Below, in pieces: positions 19,501 through 29,123 of a DNA stretch of 64,000 bases. Within the stretch, counting starts at the first letter, position 1, and each line of letters begins with the position of its first letter. The notes under the pieces are model-generated. The model was not told where the DNA came from, searched no databases, and saw nothing but the letters and a program-made list of their open reading frames with translations. This stretch comes from Streptococcus pseudopneumoniae (GTDB lineage Bacteria > Bacillota > Bacilli > Lactobacillales > Streptococcaceae), in the NCBI RefSeq assembly GCF_001074565.1, contig NZ_JUQX01000034.1, positions 1-64,000 of the forward strand. The letters are read 5' to 3'. Both the position numbers and the translations under genes were made by a program.

Positions 19501-20174
19501 CCTTTGAGAAAAGACTCGTTCAACCATTTTTGTGGACTGCTGGTGGATTGGAGGAAATCATAGATTTTGTAGACTTGTTGGCGCAGACCACGTTCATCCT
19601 TGCCACGCCCAGCAAAGTTTTTCACCAAACGACTAAATTTCTCTTTATTCTCACCTTGGTAATGCTCTTCAAACACCTGATGAAAAACTTCGTTTTTTAA
19701 GAGTAACTGTTCGCTTTCATTTTGCAAAATACGGAAGTTCGGTGCGATATCAATCAAATAACCATGCTTGCCAAGGAATTTTTGCGTGAAGGAGTCCATG
19801 GTTCCAATGGCCGCGTTTGGTAGATCTGCCAACTGACGTCCCAAGTGTTGTTTGAGATCAACATCATCGATTTCTTGGATTTGCTGGCTGATTTTTTTCT
19901 CCAAGCGTTTCTTGAGTTCTGTAGCAGCCTTGACGGTAAAGGTCGAGATAAAGAGTTGACTGATTTCTACACCACGGGCTAATTGGTCCAGAATGCGCTC
20001 TGCCATGACAAAGGTCTTCCCTGAACCAGCAGACGCTGAAACAAGGATATTTTGCCCTGCCGTATAAATGGCTTCGATTTGCTCGGCAGTTTTCTTTTGT
20101 TCCTTGCTCGAATTCGCTTCTGCTTCTTGCAATTTTTGAATCTCTTCCTCAGTTAAAAAAGAAATAGGTTTCAT
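16521..20174 (-). CDS. rexA: ATP-dependent helicase/nuclease subunit A
   Basis: AddA-type subunit of the RexAB (AddAB) double-strand-break processing enzyme, 1217 residues. A UvrD-family helicase domain starts with the Walker [17 protein letters not shown] near residue 47. Further helicase motifs include [15 protein letters not shown] and [17 protein letters not shown]. The C-terminal RecB-type nuclease shows GILDGYLL and FDYKTD near residue 1170. With RexB it unwinds and resects broken ends and feeds RecA. Its start overlaps the rexB stop by four bases (ATGA). Confidence 0.95.
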   Translation of the reverse strand: MKPISFLTEEEIQKLQEAEANSSKEQKKTAEQIEAIYTAGQNILVSASAGSGKTFVMAERILDQLARGVEISQLFISTFTVKAATELKKRLEKKISQQIQEIDDVDLKQHLGRQLADLPNAAIGTMDSFTQKFLGKHGYLIDIAPNFRILQNESEQLLLKNEVFHQVFEEHYQGENKEKFSRLVKNFAGRGKDERGLRQQVYKIYDFLQSTSSPQKWLNESFLKGFEEADFTSEKEKLYEKIKQALWDLESFFRYHLDNDAKEFPKATYLEAVQQVLDQIGSLNQESDSQAYQEVLTRVVAISKEKNGRALANSSRKADLKTLADAYNDERKVQFAKLGQLSDQITILDYQDRYHEDTWDLAKTFQTFMSDFVEAYRERKRQENAFEFADISHYTIEILENFPQVREAYQERFHEVMVDEYQDTNHIQERMLELLSNGHNRFMVGDIKQSIYRFRQADPQIFNEKFQRYAHNPQEGKLILLKENFRSSSEVLSATNDVFERLMDQEVGEINYDSMHQLVFANTKLTPNPDNKAEFLLYDKDDSGQEEEESQTETKLTGEMRLVIKEILKLHQENGVAFKEIALLTSSRSRNDQILLALSEYGIPVKTDGEQNNYLQSLEVQVMLDTLRVIHNPLQDYALVALMKSPMFSFDEDELARLSLQKAEDKVQENLYEKLLNAQKQATEQKALIHTALAEKLSQFMDILDSWRLYAKTHSLYDLIWKIYNDRFYYDYVGALPNGPARQANLYALALRADQFEKSNFKGLSRFIRMIDQVLEAQHDLASVAVAPPKDAVELMTIHKSKGLEFPYVFILNMDQDFNKQDSMSDVILSRQNGLGVKHIAKVETGAVEAHYPKTIKLSIPSLTYIQNEKELQLASYSEQMRLLYVAMTRAEKKLYLVGKGSREKLEAKEYPSAESGKLDSNTRLQAKNFQDWVWAITKVFAKDHLNFSYRFVGEDQLTREAIGELENKSPLQDSSQADNRQSETIKEALEMLKEVEVYNTLHRAAIELPSVQTPSQIKKFYEPVMDMEGVEIAGQSQSVDKKISFDLPDFSTKERVTGAEIGSATHELMQRIDLSQQPTLDNLKDTLHQVQTSPAVRDKINLSKILAFFDTPLGQEILANTDYLYREQPFSMLKRDQKSQEDFVVRGILDGYLLYKNRIVLFDYKTDRYDQPSQLIDRYRSQLALYGEALSRAYSIENIEKYLILLGKDEIQVVKV

Positions 20175-23100
20175 CGATTCAACTCCTCTCTCATTTTCTC
20201 AAACCAAGCTTGCTTGAGTTTTTCTCCGACCAGTCGTTTGCCGTCAGACAACTCTAATTTCTCAAGGAAACGGGCTTGTCCCAAGTGGTAATTGGCTTCA
20301 AAACCTGTAATGGCTTGATGTTGCTGAACGTACGGGGCAATACTTCTGCCATTCTCTGTGTATGGATTAATGGCAAAATGGCCTTGTAAAATCTTCTCAG
20401 CTGCCTTCTTGTAAAGATAGGCATTGTAGTCCAATAAGAGCTGGAATTCCTCGTCTGTCAGCTGGTTGGGCTTGTTTTTGTTGTAAAATTCTCCCAAATG
20501 ACTGCTTTCTTTCTCTAAAAAGAGTCCTTGGTATTTCATTGATTTGCTGGCTTCTACTACTGCTCCTGCCAGACTCTTAACAGCTAATAAAGATTGGACA
20601 GGCTCAGCCATTTCCAAGTACATGGCACCGAAAAAGTTCTGCTCCCCTTCTCTTTTTAGGGCAGCAAGATAGGTTGGCAGTTGGGAATTAAGCCCATTAA
20701 AGAAATGAGGAAACTGGAACTGAGTCAGACTAGACTTGTAGTCCACCACTCCTAGCGCTCCATCAGCTTTCAAACGGTCGATTCGGTCAACCTTGCCTCG
20801 CACATGGACACTGCGACCATTATCCAATTGAATAAAGGCTTGATCCTTGCCACCAAATGTTGCCTCCTCTTGGATGGTTTCGATAGCTGGATTATGACGA
20901 AGGATGTGGCCCGTAGTTCGCGCGACATCAAGCAGAACTTCCTTGGTAAACTGGGCTTCCAAACTTTCCTGATAAATAGCTTCAAATTCGCGTTCTTGGC
21001 TGGTTTCTTGAATAGCTTGCTCCAGACGTTGGTCAAACGGATTTTCTGCAGGCAGTTTCAAGGCACGTTCAAAAATACGATGCAAGAAATTCCCGTGACT
21101 GCGAGCATCTGGACGAAGGCGCAATTCTTCCTGCAAACCTAAGACATAACGGAGGAAATAACTGTATTCATTGCGGTAAAACTCTGTCAAACCAGAGGTA
21201 GACAGGTAAAACTCCTTGTCAGCGGGATAGAGAGCCTGCAAGGTCTCTTTTTCTAATGGCTTGCTGCTTGGGCTAGTTGGGAGTGCAGGATTTGTAAGGC
21301 CTTTTTGATCAAGTTTTTTCCCCATCACACGCGCTAGAACCTTGACAAAGGTCACATCTTTTTCATTTTCACTAGAACCTGCCTGCTGATGATAGGCAAC
21401 TAAGCTAGACAAGAGACTATGATAAGAACCCATATCATCCTTAGACAGACTTTTTTGATGAATTTTCTTCTCTATTCGGCTAAATCCAAAACTCACCAGT
21501 TCCTGAAGATAGGCTGATTCCTTACTCTCATTTTCATTGAGGAGACTTGGAGCTGATAAGACCAACTGCTTACGAGCAGCATTGACTAAGGAAAGCATAG
21601 TATAGCGATTTTTCTTGAGGTTTTCACTGCTTGCAATCAGTAATTGTGCTCCCTCTTCAGTCGCTTGGTTTAGGCTTTGTCTTTCTTCGTCTGTTAACAG
21701 ACTGGTATTTTGCACGATTTTTGGCAGATGATCCTGAGTCAGTCCAATAGCGTAGACAAAGTCAGCGGTCAGAGGTGCAATCAAATCATAACTCTGCACC
21801 AGAACAGTGTCCACTGTTGCTGGAATGGTGCGATACTGGGACAAACTCATTCCAGAATGGAGTAAGGCTAGGAAATCCTCCAGACTAACTTGTGAACCGG
21901 CAAAAACGGTCGCAAATTGTTCTAAAACATGGCAAAAGGTTTTCCAAACTTCGGCTTGTCTTTCCTGTTCTAGAGTGTCCATAGTAGCTGTCAAGTCTTG
22001 CATCTGCTTGCTTAAAGCAGCATTTTTTAGAAAAGTATTCCACTTTTGCAAGAGATTTTCTGCCTTTTGCTTCCGACTGGCAAATAAGGTTTCAAGTGGC
22101 TCCAAAACTCGCAGACGAAGGGCATTCAAGCGTTCCAAATCGAATTTTCCGTGGTGGGATTTAGTGAAGGTCTGCTGAAAGGCTGGCAAGCCATTGATAC
22201 CAAGATAGCGGAGGTATTGCTCAAAAATATCAATCTCAGCCTGACTGAGATCAGTATACAGACCAGTTCTGAGGAGATTAATCAAATCCTCCTGACGGAA
22301 ACGGTAACGTTTCAAACGCAAAATAGATTCGACATACTGAGTCAAAGGATGATGGGCCATGGATTCACTTCTACCAAGATAGAATGGAATCTGGTACTGG
22401 TCAAATATGGTCTTTAAGGATAACTGGTAAGAAGCCACATCCCCTAAGAGAATGCGAAAATGCTTGTAACTCAAGTCTGGATTGTCATGTAATTTCTGAC
22501 GAATAGCGCGAGCCACCAGCTCCAACTCCTCTTTTTGCGTCAAACAAGACCAGATTTGCAGATGTTCACGGTCCTTCTCATCGACATCTAAAGCGAGTTC
22601 TGAAAAGTCATAAGAGGACTCCAGCAAACGAGAGGCCTTGTCAAAACTATCTATCTTCTCATGAGTTTTAGAACGATCCTGAGCAGGTGTTTGGTATTTT
22701 GCCCCCAAATGATGAAGAAATTCCACACTGGCTTGATAGAGATTACCTTCAGTAAACGGACTGATATAGGCTTTCTTGCTTGCATAAGCACCAATGACAA
22801 TCTCAACACCTTTACGATGGAGCAGATCCACCACATGCTCCTCCTCGGCGGAAAAACGGGTAAATCCGTCAATTACCAAGGCAAGTTGACTGAAATCACT
22901 ACTTACCTTATCATTCTCAATAGCCTCAATCAAATGGGACAACTGACTTCCCTGAGCCAACTGACCCTGATTGAGATAGGCTGTTACTTTCTCAAAAATC
23001 AAGAGTAAATCTGCTCGTTTATCCTCATCCGTTAAACTTTCCAAGTCCAAAAAGCTCATTTGAGCAGACGTCATCTCATGATAAAGTTCAACCAACTGCT

Positions 23101-23446
23101 GGATAAATTGAGGGTCCTGCTTAATCGCACCATAAACACGTAAGTCCTTGGGATCGAGTTCAGCAAGGCATTTATAAAAGGCCATTCCAAGGCCGATGTC
23201 ATCAAGACTGGTCTTTGTAGACAAGTCATTTAAAACCAGATAACGAGCCATTTGAGCAAAGCGTGTGACAGTAATCGCAAAAGAAGCCTGCTGGGACAAG
23301 CATTCCAGCACAGCACGTTCCTTTTCAAATGAAAGAGAGTTGGGGGCGATGTAGAAGACTCGCTTGCCTGCAGCAACCAGCTCTTCCGCCTCTCTGGTTA
23401 GGATTTCAGTCAAAGAAGTCCGAATATCAGTATAAAGTAATTTCAT
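20171..23446 (-). CDS. rexB: ATP-dependent nuclease subunit B
   Basis: AddB-type partner, 1091 residues from the start chosen here. It has an inactive helicase-like N-terminal part ([15 protein letters not shown]) and a C-terminal nuclease with [11 protein letters not shown] and VVDYKSS. I start at 23446 (MKLLYTDIR) and not at the upstream ATG at 23470. An extended -10 (TGG-TATAAT, 23479-23487) lies so close that the upstream ATG would fall at the transcript start, while GAGG precedes the inner ATG. The four Cys that hold an iron-sulfur cluster in Bacillus AddB are not seen around the nuclease domain. Confidence 0.93.
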   Translation of the reverse strand: MKLLYTDIRTSLTEILTREAEELVAAGKRVFYIAPNSLSFEKERAVLECLSQQASFAITVTRFAQMARYLVLNDLSTKTSLDDIGLGMAFYKCLAELDPKDLRVYGAIKQDPQFIQQLVELYHEMTSAQMSFLDLESLTDEDKRADLLLIFEKVTAYLNQGQLAQGSQLSHLIEAIENDKVSSDFSQLALVIDGFTRFSAEEEHVVDLLHRKGVEIVIGAYASKKAYISPFTEGNLYQASVEFLHHLGAKYQTPAQDRSKTHEKIDSFDKASRLLESSYDFSELALDVDEKDREHLQIWSCLTQKEELELVARAIRQKLHDNPDLSYKHFRILLGDVASYQLSLKTIFDQYQIPFYLGRSESMAHHPLTQYVESILRLKRYRFRQEDLINLLRTGLYTDLSQAEIDIFEQYLRYLGINGLPAFQQTFTKSHHGKFDLERLNALRLRVLEPLETLFASRKQKAENLLQKWNTFLKNAALSKQMQDLTATMDTLEQERQAEVWKTFCHVLEQFATVFAGSQVSLEDFLALLHSGMSLSQYRTIPATVDTVLVQSYDLIAPLTADFVYAIGLTQDHLPKIVQNTSLLTDEERQSLNQATEEGAQLLIASSENLKKNRYTMLSLVNAARKQLVLSAPSLLNENESKESAYLQELVSFGFSRIEKKIHQKSLSKDDMGSYHSLLSSLVAYHQQAGSSENEKDVTFVKVLARVMGKKLDQKGLTNPALPTSPSSKPLEKETLQALYPADKEFYLSTSGLTEFYRNEYSYFLRYVLGLQEELRLRPDARSHGNFLHRIFERALKLPAENPFDQRLEQAIQETSQEREFEAIYQESLEAQFTKEVLLDVARTTGHILRHNPAIETIQEEATFGGKDQAFIQLDNGRSVHVRGKVDRIDRLKADGALGVVDYKSSLTQFQFPHFFNGLNSQLPTYLAALKREGEQNFFGAMYLEMAEPVQSLLAVKSLAGAVVEASKSMKYQGLFLEKESSHLGEFYNKNKPNQLTDEEFQLLLDYNAYLYKKAAEKILQGHFAINPYTENGRSIAPYVQQHQAITGFEANYHLGQARFLEKLELSDGKRLVGEKLKQAWFEKMREELNR

Positions 23447-23478
23447 CTCTGCCTCGTTGGAATTTTTCATTACCTTTT

Positions 23479-23487
23479 ATTATACCA
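23479..23487 (-). promoter_or_regulatory. extended -10 promoter of rexBA
   Basis: TGG followed by TATAAT on the - strand, 33-41 bases before the chosen rexB start. No clear -35 is seen, consistent with an extended -10 promoter. Confidence 0.55.
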
Positions 23488-23537
23488 TTTTTTGACTGCT
23501 AATCCTATAAATAGAGAGTTCTTAAAACTTCTGAAGA

Positions 23538-23565
23538 AAAAATGCCGGAAAGTTCCGGCATTGAA
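23538..23565 (-). terminator. terminator of the CPBP gene
   Basis: Perfect arms AATGCCGGAA / TTCCGGCATT with a 2-base loop, then TTTTTTC on the - strand. Confidence 0.85.
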
Positions 23566-23574
23566 TGATAAGCA

Positions 23575-24246
23575 CTAACTTGCTGAAAATAGATTTATCC
23601 ATAAGTACCAAAATGCTGTAATGTTAACCATTAAATGGAGCAAAATGGGATAATAGAGAGAGTGAGTTTTTCGGTAGAGTAATGCTAAAATCGCTCCTCC
23701 ACTTGCATAGGTGAAAAAGGCGAGTGGTGTTAAACCTGAACTGACATGCACATAGCCAAAGGTGCAGGCCGATAGTAAAACATCTCCATACCAAGGTGAA
23801 TCTTTCAAAAAAGTATTCATAAGAACTCCCCGATAAACCATTTCTTCTGCAATTGGTCCTGGTAGACAAGTAAGAATCAAAAAATATAGTAACTCTTGTC
23901 GACCTGTCATCTCAATCAATTCATTTAAAGCGATTTGATTGGACGTTGCTGGGGTTAAAAAAGAAAACACAGAATCTGAAAGATAATTGACTCCATAAGC
24001 AAGAAGCAAATAAACTGGATATCTCCATTTCCATTTCAACTCCAGCATTTTTTTACCTTCGAACACTAGTAAATAAAGTACTGTTAGAAGAGTTACGCTG
24101 AGCTCTAAAAAAGCAAGAAGTAAGAAATATTCTCGACTAGCAGGTACAAATCTAGCTGCAAAGTGATTAAAAATCCACCGAAACCAAGTTGATTTGTAAA
24201 AAATTAAGGATAATGCTAGTAAAATTTGAATAATTCGTTTTTTCAT
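23575..24246 (-). CDS. CPBP family intramembrane metalloprotease
   Basis: A 223-residue membrane protein of the CPBP (CAAX protease/bacteriocin-processing) family. Several hydrophobic segments surround motif 1, EEMVYRGVLMN near residue 137, with the two catalytic Glu and Arg. Motif 2, FGYVHVSSG, supplies a His near 167, and a third His lies in LLHLMVN near 206. In lactic acid bacteria, such proteins (PlnI/SkkI type) often give immunity to a co-encoded bacteriocin. Here it follows a double-glycine peptide gene by 52 bases on the same strand, which supports that role; the proof is only by context. Confidence 0.85.
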   Translation of the reverse strand: MKKRIIQILLALSLIFYKSTWFRWIFNHFAARFVPASREYFLLLAFLELSVTLLTVLYLLVFEGKKMLELKWKWRYPVYLLLAYGVNYLSDSVFSFLTPATSNQIALNELIEMTGRQELLYFLILTCLPGPIAEEMVYRGVLMNTFLKDSPWYGDVLLSACTFGYVHVSSGLTPLAFFTYASGGAILALLYRKTHSLYYPILLHLMVNITAFWYLWINLFSAS

Positions 24247-24298
24247 ACTATGCCTCAGCTTTCTCCCCTTGTTTCTTCATATTACTAATAAATTTTAC

Positions 24299-24520
24299 TT
24301 AAAATCTCGCAGCACTTCCTTTGCAAAGATGATTGCCTCCGCCAATATATCCTAAATCATAAGTGCCACTGGGACAAAATCCATGAACTGGCATAGTCAA
24401 TACCGACGCCATTTGCCAACCGTAATAACCATTAGCCTCTTTACCATATCGATTTGCTCCACCTTGTATCATCTCTAATTCTTCATTTGTTAGATTTATA
24501 TTTTTTTTCATTAAAACCAT
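24299..24520 (-). CDS. double-glycine bacteriocin-like peptide
   Basis: A 73-residue peptide with a textbook double-glycine leader, LTNEELEMIQGG, ending at residue 21. Cleavage after GG would release about 52 residues rich in Gly, with two Cys (GFCPSG and HLCKGS) that could form a disulfide. I begin at 24520 because GGAGG stands 8 bases upstream; the ATG at 24535 overlaps that ribosome site. The mature part does not show the YGNGV box of pediocin-type bacteriocins, so it would be a class IId-type or signalling peptide. No dedicated peptidase-ABC transporter is next to it; a ComAB/BlpAB-type exporter elsewhere would be needed. Confidence 0.75.
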   Translation of the reverse strand: MVLMKKNINLTNEELEMIQGGANRYGKEANGYYGWQMASVLTMPVHGFCPSGTYDLGYIGGGNHLCKGSAARF

Positions 24521-24580
24521 GATGTATTCCTCCACTATTGTTCAGATTAGTTGAGTAATCTGCTACTCATACCGACTTAT

Positions 24581-24606
24581 AAAAAACTATTTTAAGTTAG
24601 TTTTTT
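24581..24606 (-). promoter_or_regulatory. leader hairpin of the double-glycine peptide gene
   Basis: Perfect 9-base arms AAAAAACTA (24581-24589) and TAGTTTTTT (24598-24606) in the 5' leader, plus a smaller AGATTA/TAATCT hairpin at 24544-24561. It could act as an attenuator or protect the transcript. Confidence 0.35.
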
Positions 24607-24624
24607 TAATATTTGTCTAGTTGC

Positions 24625-24649
24625 AACTTTGACAACTTTAGTATAGCAT
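24625..24649 (-). promoter_or_regulatory. promoter of the double-glycine peptide gene
   Basis: Extended -10 TATGC-TATACT on the - strand, TATACT at 24640-24645. A tandem AAAGTTGTC/AAAGTTGCA repeat follows at once, where an operator could lie. No ComE- or BlpR-type direct repeat is recognised. Confidence 0.45.
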
Positions 24650-24734
24650 ATCTTTACAAAATATCCTCTTCAAATCTTGAATTGTCATCCAAACGTCCTA
24701 AATTGACATAGTAATCCTTATTTCCCTCAAAATA

Positions 24735-24743
24735 TGCTATAAT
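24735..24743 (+). promoter_or_regulatory. extended -10 promoter of the HAD gene
   Basis: TGC-TATAAT at 24735-24743, 31 bases before the ATG. AAGGAAG ribosome site follows. Confidence 0.55.
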
Positions 24744-24773
24744 AAAAGCAAAACACCTAGAAAAGGAAGTCTT

Positions 24774-25583
24774 ATGATTAAACTACTAGCCTTGGATATG
24801 GACGGAACCCTCCTCAATGAAGCCAAGGAAATCCCGCAAGCCCACATCACTGCCATTCACCAAGCCATTGAAAAAGGTGTCAAACTGGTTCTCTGTACAG
24901 GTCGCCCGCTTTTCGGTGTCCTCCCCTACTATAAACAACTAGGATTTGACCTACAGAACGAGTACGTCATTGTCAATAATGGTTGCTCAACCCATCAGAC
25001 CAGTGACTGGAGTCTAGTTGACTGGCAAGAACTCAGTCCATCTGACATTGAATACCTCTATGACTTAGCAGAAAAAAGCGACGTCCAGTTGACTCTTTTT
25101 GATGAGAAGCATTATTTTGTCCTCGGTGGCAAGCCTAATCAAATCGTTCAAAATGATGCCAAGCTAGTCTTTTCAGACCTGACTGAAATTTCCCTTGAGG
25201 AAGCCACCAGTGGTAAATATCGTATGTTCCAAGGCATGTTTTTAGGAACAAAAGAGCAAACAGACGATTTTGAGCAACGGTTCGCTGAGGAACTCTGTCA
25301 ACGATTCAGTGGAGTTCGTTCGCAGCCTGTCATTTATGAAGCCATGCCACTTGGAACGACAAAGTCTACTGCTCTTTCACGACTAGCAGCGATTTTGAAG
25401 ATTGATTCCTCAGAAATCATGGCCATGGGAGATGCTAATAACGATATCGAAATGCTCCAGTTTGCAGGGTTTGGTATTGCTATGGGAAATGCCAGTGACC
25501 ATGTCAAATCCCTAGCCGATGCTGTAACAGCAAGCAACGAAGAAGATGGAGTTGCACGTGCCATTGAGAAGTATATTTTATAG
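24774..25583 (+). CDS. Cof-type HAD-IIB sugar-phosphatase-like hydrolase
   Basis: A 269-residue haloacid dehalogenase-fold phosphatase, Cof/YidA type. Motif I, DMDGTLLNE at residues 8-16, has the nucleophile Asp. The C2B cap lies between about 85 and 190. Motif III/IV Lys and MGDANNDIEML near residue 215 complete the site. Family members hydrolyse sugar phosphates, pyridoxal phosphate or related small molecules; which one here is unknown. It has its own promoter and terminator on the + strand and is not linked to its - strand neighbours. Confidence 0.88.
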   Translation: MIKLLALDMDGTLLNEAKEIPQAHITAIHQAIEKGVKLVLCTGRPLFGVLPYYKQLGFDLQNEYVIVNNGCSTHQTSDWSLVDWQELSPSDIEYLYDLAEKSDVQLTLFDEKHYFVLGGKPNQIVQNDAKLVFSDLTEISLEEATSGKYRMFQGMFLGTKEQTDDFEQRFAEELCQRFSGVRSQPVIYEAMPLGTTKSTALSRLAAILKIDSSEIMAMGDANNDIEMLQFAGFGIAMGNASDHVKSLADAVTASNEEDGVARAIEKYIL

Positions 25584-25591
25584 AGAAAATT

Positions 25592-25618
25592 CCCAGTTAA
25601 ATCCTTAACTGGGTTTTT
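25592..25618 (+). terminator. terminator of the HAD gene
   Basis: CCCAGTTAA / TTAACTGGG arms with a 4-base loop, then TTTTT. Confidence 0.85.
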
Positions 25619-25639
25619 GACATTTTAAAAATCAGAAAA

Positions 25640-25694
25640 CTTTAGAAACTCTTTAGAATTACTTGATGTTTCTTTGATTTCTATACCTTATACT
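25640..25694 (+). promoter_or_regulatory. promoter region with 11-base-spaced direct repeat
   Basis: Two CTTTAGAA copies at 25640-25647 and 25651-25658 are one helical turn apart (11 bases). They lie just upstream of the -35 position of a promoter with -10 TATACT at 25689-25694. The layout is that of an OmpR-family response regulator site. The nearby regulator gene (28319-29017) is the obvious candidate, but this is inference. Confidence 0.45.
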
Positions 25695-25727
25695 AAAGTT
25701 AGAAAAATAAATCAAAAGGAGAAAATC

Positions 25728-26636
25728 ATGAAAACAGTACTCGAAATTCATGGACTGACCAAACAATTTGGCCAACAAGCTATTCTTCAAGACCTTAGTC
25801 TAACCATAAAAGAGGGAGATATTTATGGTCTAATTGGAAAAAATGGAGCAGGTAAAACTACTCTTATCAAAATAATTACACAACTACTGTTTGCGGATAA
25901 AGGAACTATTTCCCTCTTTTCTAGTCAAGAACAAAATGAGTGGACCAAAGCTTTATCTCGAGTAGGTTCAGTTATCGAATCGCCTGTAGCCCATAATCAC
26001 TTAACAGCATACCAGAATCTGAAATATTATTGTATGATTCGCCATATTCCAAATGCTGATAAAGTCATTCAAGAAACACTGGATTATGTAGGTTTGTCTG
26101 ATACAGGGAAAAAAGTCTTTCGTGATTTCTCACTAGGAATGAAACAAAGACTTGGCATCGCCATCGCCCTCCTATCCAAACCTGATTTCTTAATTCTTGA
26201 TGAACCCATTAACGGTCTCGACCCAATTGGGATCAAAGAATTTCGTCTCATGATCCAGCGGCTCAATCAAGAAAAAGGAATAACCATCCTCATCTCTAGC
26301 CATATCTTGTCAGAACTCTATCTCTTAGCTAATCGCTTTGGTATTCTGGATCAAGGTAAGATTATCCGTGAAATCAGTAAAGCTGAATTTGAAACACTGA
26401 GTGAGGATTATATTGTGCTTAAAACAAGCGATAAAGAAAGAGCTTGTCAGGTATTGAAAGAACAAATCCAACTCCAATTTAAGGTTGTTAATCCTGAAAA
26501 TGAAATCCATATCTTTGGTAATGAACAAGATGTCAAACAGATTCTTAAGCAACTAACTTTGGCCGATGTTGCTATTGATGAGATTTACTTTGCCCGTCAA
26601 AACCTAGAAGAATACTTCACCCAATTAGTAGAATAG
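25728..26636 (+). CDS. ABC transporter ATP-binding protein, BcrA-like
   Basis: A 302-residue ATPase. Walker A GKNGAGKTTLIK is near residue 38. The signature is the divergent FSLGMKQRL, and Walker B FLILDEPINGLDP is near 158. The start at 25728 follows AAAAGGAG. This signature and the roughly 300-residue length are typical of the BcrA/LanF group that protects against peptide antibiotics or the cell's own lantibiotic. The permease gene starts 10 bases downstream. A two-component system is convergent. Confidence 0.85.
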   Translation: MKTVLEIHGLTKQFGQQAILQDLSLTIKEGDIYGLIGKNGAGKTTLIKIITQLLFADKGTISLFSSQEQNEWTKALSRVGSVIESPVAHNHLTAYQNLKYYCMIRHIPNADKVIQETLDYVGLSDTGKKVFRDFSLGMKQRLGIAIALLSKPDFLILDEPINGLDPIGIKEFRLMIQRLNQEKGITILISSHILSELYLLANRFGILDQGKIIREISKAEFETLSEDYIVLKTSDKERACQVLKEQIQLQFKVVNPENEIHIFGNEQDVKQILKQLTLADVAIDEIYFARQNLEEYFTQLVE

Positions 26637-26646
26637 GAGAAAAATC

Positions 26647-27402
26647 ATGATACACACCATTCAAGCAGATTTTTACCGTCTTTTCCGCTCCAAAGGATTC
26701 TGGATTACAGAATTCATTCTCTTTGTACTTATGTTAATGGGTGCTACTATCGGAGCTACAGGACATCTAATGTCAGTAAATACTACACCTGAAACAGAAT
26801 TTCCGACCAAAGGTTGGGACGGCGTCCAAGCTCTTATCAACGCGTCTAGCAATGGTTCAAACCTCGTTTTTCTCTGCATCGTCCTGGCATGCCTCGTTCT
26901 TGGAGTTGATCTAATCGGCAAACTCTATAAAAATAGTTTGACAGTCGGCGTTTCTCGTACAGAATTTTTCCTTGCTAAATTCTTTGTTCTAGCAAGTATC
27001 GCTCTCTTACAACTCATCACCAGTCTTGTGATTGCCTTTATTCCCGCGACTCTACTAAACGGACTTGGTACAATGCCTGATGGTTTTGTTACTAATCTCC
27101 TCTTGACGATTTCCCTTCAATTTCTCTGCCTTCTAGCTTGGCTTTCCATCGTTTCCTTCATTCTCTATGTTAGTCACTCTTATCTAGCGGTATTTATTGG
27201 TTATTTGGTCAGCTCTATCCTACTTTCTATGCCAATGCTTGTTTTCCCAGACATTGAAATTCTACGATATTTAATTCTAGATTTTGCCTATGCTATGACT
27301 ACTAATGGTCAAGCTATTCTCTATACCATCACGGTTTGCGTAACGGTCATACTTTTCTTCTCTTTCAGTGGACTGATTATTTTCAAGAAGAAAAGCTTAT
27401 AA
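26647..27402 (+). CDS. ABC-2 type permease, BcrB/LanE-like
   Basis: A 251-residue membrane protein with about six hydrophobic segments (near residues 17-35, 77-95, 112-135, 150-172, 178-198 and 222-245) and an ABC-2 permease arrangement. It starts 10 bases after the ATPase with a GGAGAAAA site and is certainly its partner. Small size and context point to immunity against membrane-active peptides, perhaps the double-glycine peptide 2 kb upstream or a host peptide. The substrate is not known. Confidence 0.8.
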   Translation: MIHTIQADFYRLFRSKGFWITEFILFVLMLMGATIGATGHLMSVNTTPETEFPTKGWDGVQALINASSNGSNLVFLCIVLACLVLGVDLIGKLYKNSLTVGVSRTEFFLAKFFVLASIALLQLITSLVIAFIPATLLNGLGTMPDGFVTNLLLTISLQFLCLLAWLSIVSFILYVSHSYLAVFIGYLVSSILLSMPMLVFPDIEILRYLILDFAYAMTTNGQAILYTITVCVTVILFFSFSGLIIFKKKSL

Positions 27403-27407
27403 AAAGG

Positions 27408-27436
27408 ACCTCCTCTAGGATATAGAGGAGGTTTCT
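27408..27436. terminator. bidirectional terminator between ABC permease and histidine kinase
   Basis: ACCTCCTCTA / TAGAGGAGGT 10-base arms between two converging genes. T-rich on the + side (TTTCTTCTG). Confidence 0.75.
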
Positions 27437-27440
27437 TCTG

Positions 27441-28319
27441 TTAAAAATAGATAAAGACCGAAAACCATTCTCCATCAGCAACTAGCTTCATATCCGCTCC
27501 AAGAAGATGAACTAATTCCTCGGTAATATAGAGACCTAAACCAGAGGATTCTTCAGTATCCGACATGTTTTCAGAATAAAAACGATTGCTGAGATTGTCT
27601 ATATTCTTGATAGGTTTTTTGACAAGATTATCGATTTGTAAAATAAGCCTATTTTCTTCCTTTTTCAAAGAAAGTCGAGCTTTCTCCTTGCCGTGCTTGA
27701 GAACATTTCCAAGAAGGTTTTGTATAATTCGATCAAGCAAGTCCTCATCAGTCGTCGTTTTCAATCCTGGTTCAACATTAAAATCAAGAACAATCTGTGA
27801 AGATTGAAAAACGTCGTAATAAGCTAAAGTCTTTTTCGTTATAAAAGTTGATAAATCAAGTTCTTCCAGTTTCGGCTTGACTGCTCCTTCCATCAAATGA
27901 CGGTATTCGAGGAGAGCCTCCAAACGTTTGGAAACCAGTTCCTGATGATGGGCTATTTTATTTAAGGTTTCTGCACTATTATCGGGGTGTTTTATTAGTT
28001 GCTGAGTATATCCTGAAGCGATTGTCAAAGGTGTCCGAATATCATGAGCGATGTTACTGATTGCCATATCTAGGGTACGTTTTTCATGCTTCATGATGAT
28101 CTGATTCTGTTCAACTTCTTGAAATAGATTCTCAATTTGGTTATGTAGACGCAAAATGGTCTTTGAAAAGAAATTTACCCCGATCCTCTTCATGCTACCA
28201 GAGCGAATCTTTTCTTCAATTTGTTTGCTTAAGTCTCTAATTGCTATATGATAGCGAATCAAAGAAATCGCCAAAATAATGTTAGTAAGGAGTAATATTG
28301 ATATCAAAATGTATTTCAT
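27441..28319 (-). CDS. sensor histidine kinase
   Basis: A 292-residue HisKA kinase. There is one membrane helix at about residues 3-22 and no outside domain, so sensing must be within the membrane or through a partner. The H box AHDIRTPLT carries the phosphorylated His92. The N box NLLGNVLKHG and G box GLGLYITEEL of the ATPase domain follow. The chosen start overlaps the regulator stop (TAATG), with GGAG upstream. Kinases of this minimal kind often work with an ABC transporter, and one (BcrAB-like) is convergent here. Confidence 0.85.
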   Translation of the reverse strand: MKYILISILLLTNIILAISLIRYHIAIRDLSKQIEEKIRSGSMKRIGVNFFSKTILRLHNQIENLFQEVEQNQIIMKHEKRTLDMAISNIAHDIRTPLTIASGYTQQLIKHPDNSAETLNKIAHHQELVSKRLEALLEYRHLMEGAVKPKLEELDLSTFITKKTLAYYDVFQSSQIVLDFNVEPGLKTTTDEDLLDRIIQNLLGNVLKHGKEKARLSLKKEENRLILQIDNLVKKPIKNIDNLSNRFYSENMSDTEESSGLGLYITEELVHLLGADMKLVADGEWFSVFIYF

Positions 28320-29017
28320 TATTTGTCTCCTTTTAATCGAACACCAACTCCCCAAATGGTTTCGATGTACTCATGATTTGGATCCAGTTGATGCAGTTTT
28401 TTACGGAGATTGCTTAGATGGGTGTTGAGCGTATTGTCTCCAGGCAGGTAACTTTCTTCCCAAATCAACTCATAGAGTTCTTCCTTGGTGAAGATTTTTT
28501 TAGGATGATGGAGCAACATTTGGAGAATTTGACACTCTTTTTTTGCAAGGCGAATAGTTTCAGTAGAATTGCTTATTTCAAAACTATCCGTATCGAACTG
28601 GATATTTTTAAAGTTTTGTACGAGGTTATCAATTTCTCTTCGATCTCCTGACTGATGTTCACCACTTTGGCGTAATTGCACAGTGACTCTGGCAAAGACT
28701 TCATCTAAATCAAAAGGTTTTACTATATAGTCATTGGCGCCGTCTAGTAGGTATTGGCTGATGAGCTTTTTATCACCCAAAGCAGTGAGCATGATGACCG
28801 GAGTCTGACTAGTTTGTCGAATAGCTTGCAAGACTTGGTCACCATTTTTCCCAGGGAGCATGATATCTAGTAAAACGAGATCAATGCCACCTTTATCAAA
28901 TTGCATGATACCTTCTGTGCCAGAAAAGGCTTGTATCACCTCGTGTTCTTCAGTAAGAAGGGTTCTTAAAATTTCCTGGATTTCATTATTATCTTCAATT
29001 ACAAGAATGCTCGCCAT
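28319..29017 (-). CDS. OmpR-family response regulator
   Basis: A 232-residue regulator: receiver domain with the phospho-acceptor Asp51 (LVLLDIMLPG), Thr and Lys switch residues, then a winged-helix DNA-binding domain in the second half (LTKKE-like segment followed by LNTHLSNLRKKL). The start at 29017 follows AAGGACGAGG; the longer reading from 29089 has no support. It is co-transcribed with the kinase. A TATAAT -10 lies at about 29040. Probable target: the BcrAB-like promoter region at 25640-25694. Confidence 0.88.
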   Translation of the reverse strand: MASILVIEDNNEIQEILRTLLTEEHEVIQAFSGTEGIMQFDKGGIDLVLLDIMLPGKNGDQVLQAIRQTSQTPVIMLTALGDKKLISQYLLDGANDYIVKPFDLDEVFARVTVQLRQSGEHQSGDRREIDNLVQNFKNIQFDTDSFEISNSTETIRLAKKECQILQMLLHHPKKIFTKEELYELIWEESYLPGDNTLNTHLSNLRKKLHQLDPNHEYIETIWGVGVRLKGDK

Positions 29018-29077
29018 AAACCTCGTCCTTTCTAAAACTATTATAACATGTTTTGTTAGGAATTCCAGATACAGAAA

Positions 29078-29109
29078 AGCTCCTCTCACATTTTAAGCAA
29101 GAAGGAGCT
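29078..29109 (-). terminator. possible terminator of the TraX-like gene
   Basis: AGCTCCT / AGGAGCT arms with an 18-base loop and TTTTC on the - strand. Loop is long, so this is only moderately supported. Confidence 0.45.
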
Positions 29110-29123
29110 AATGGATATTGAAT

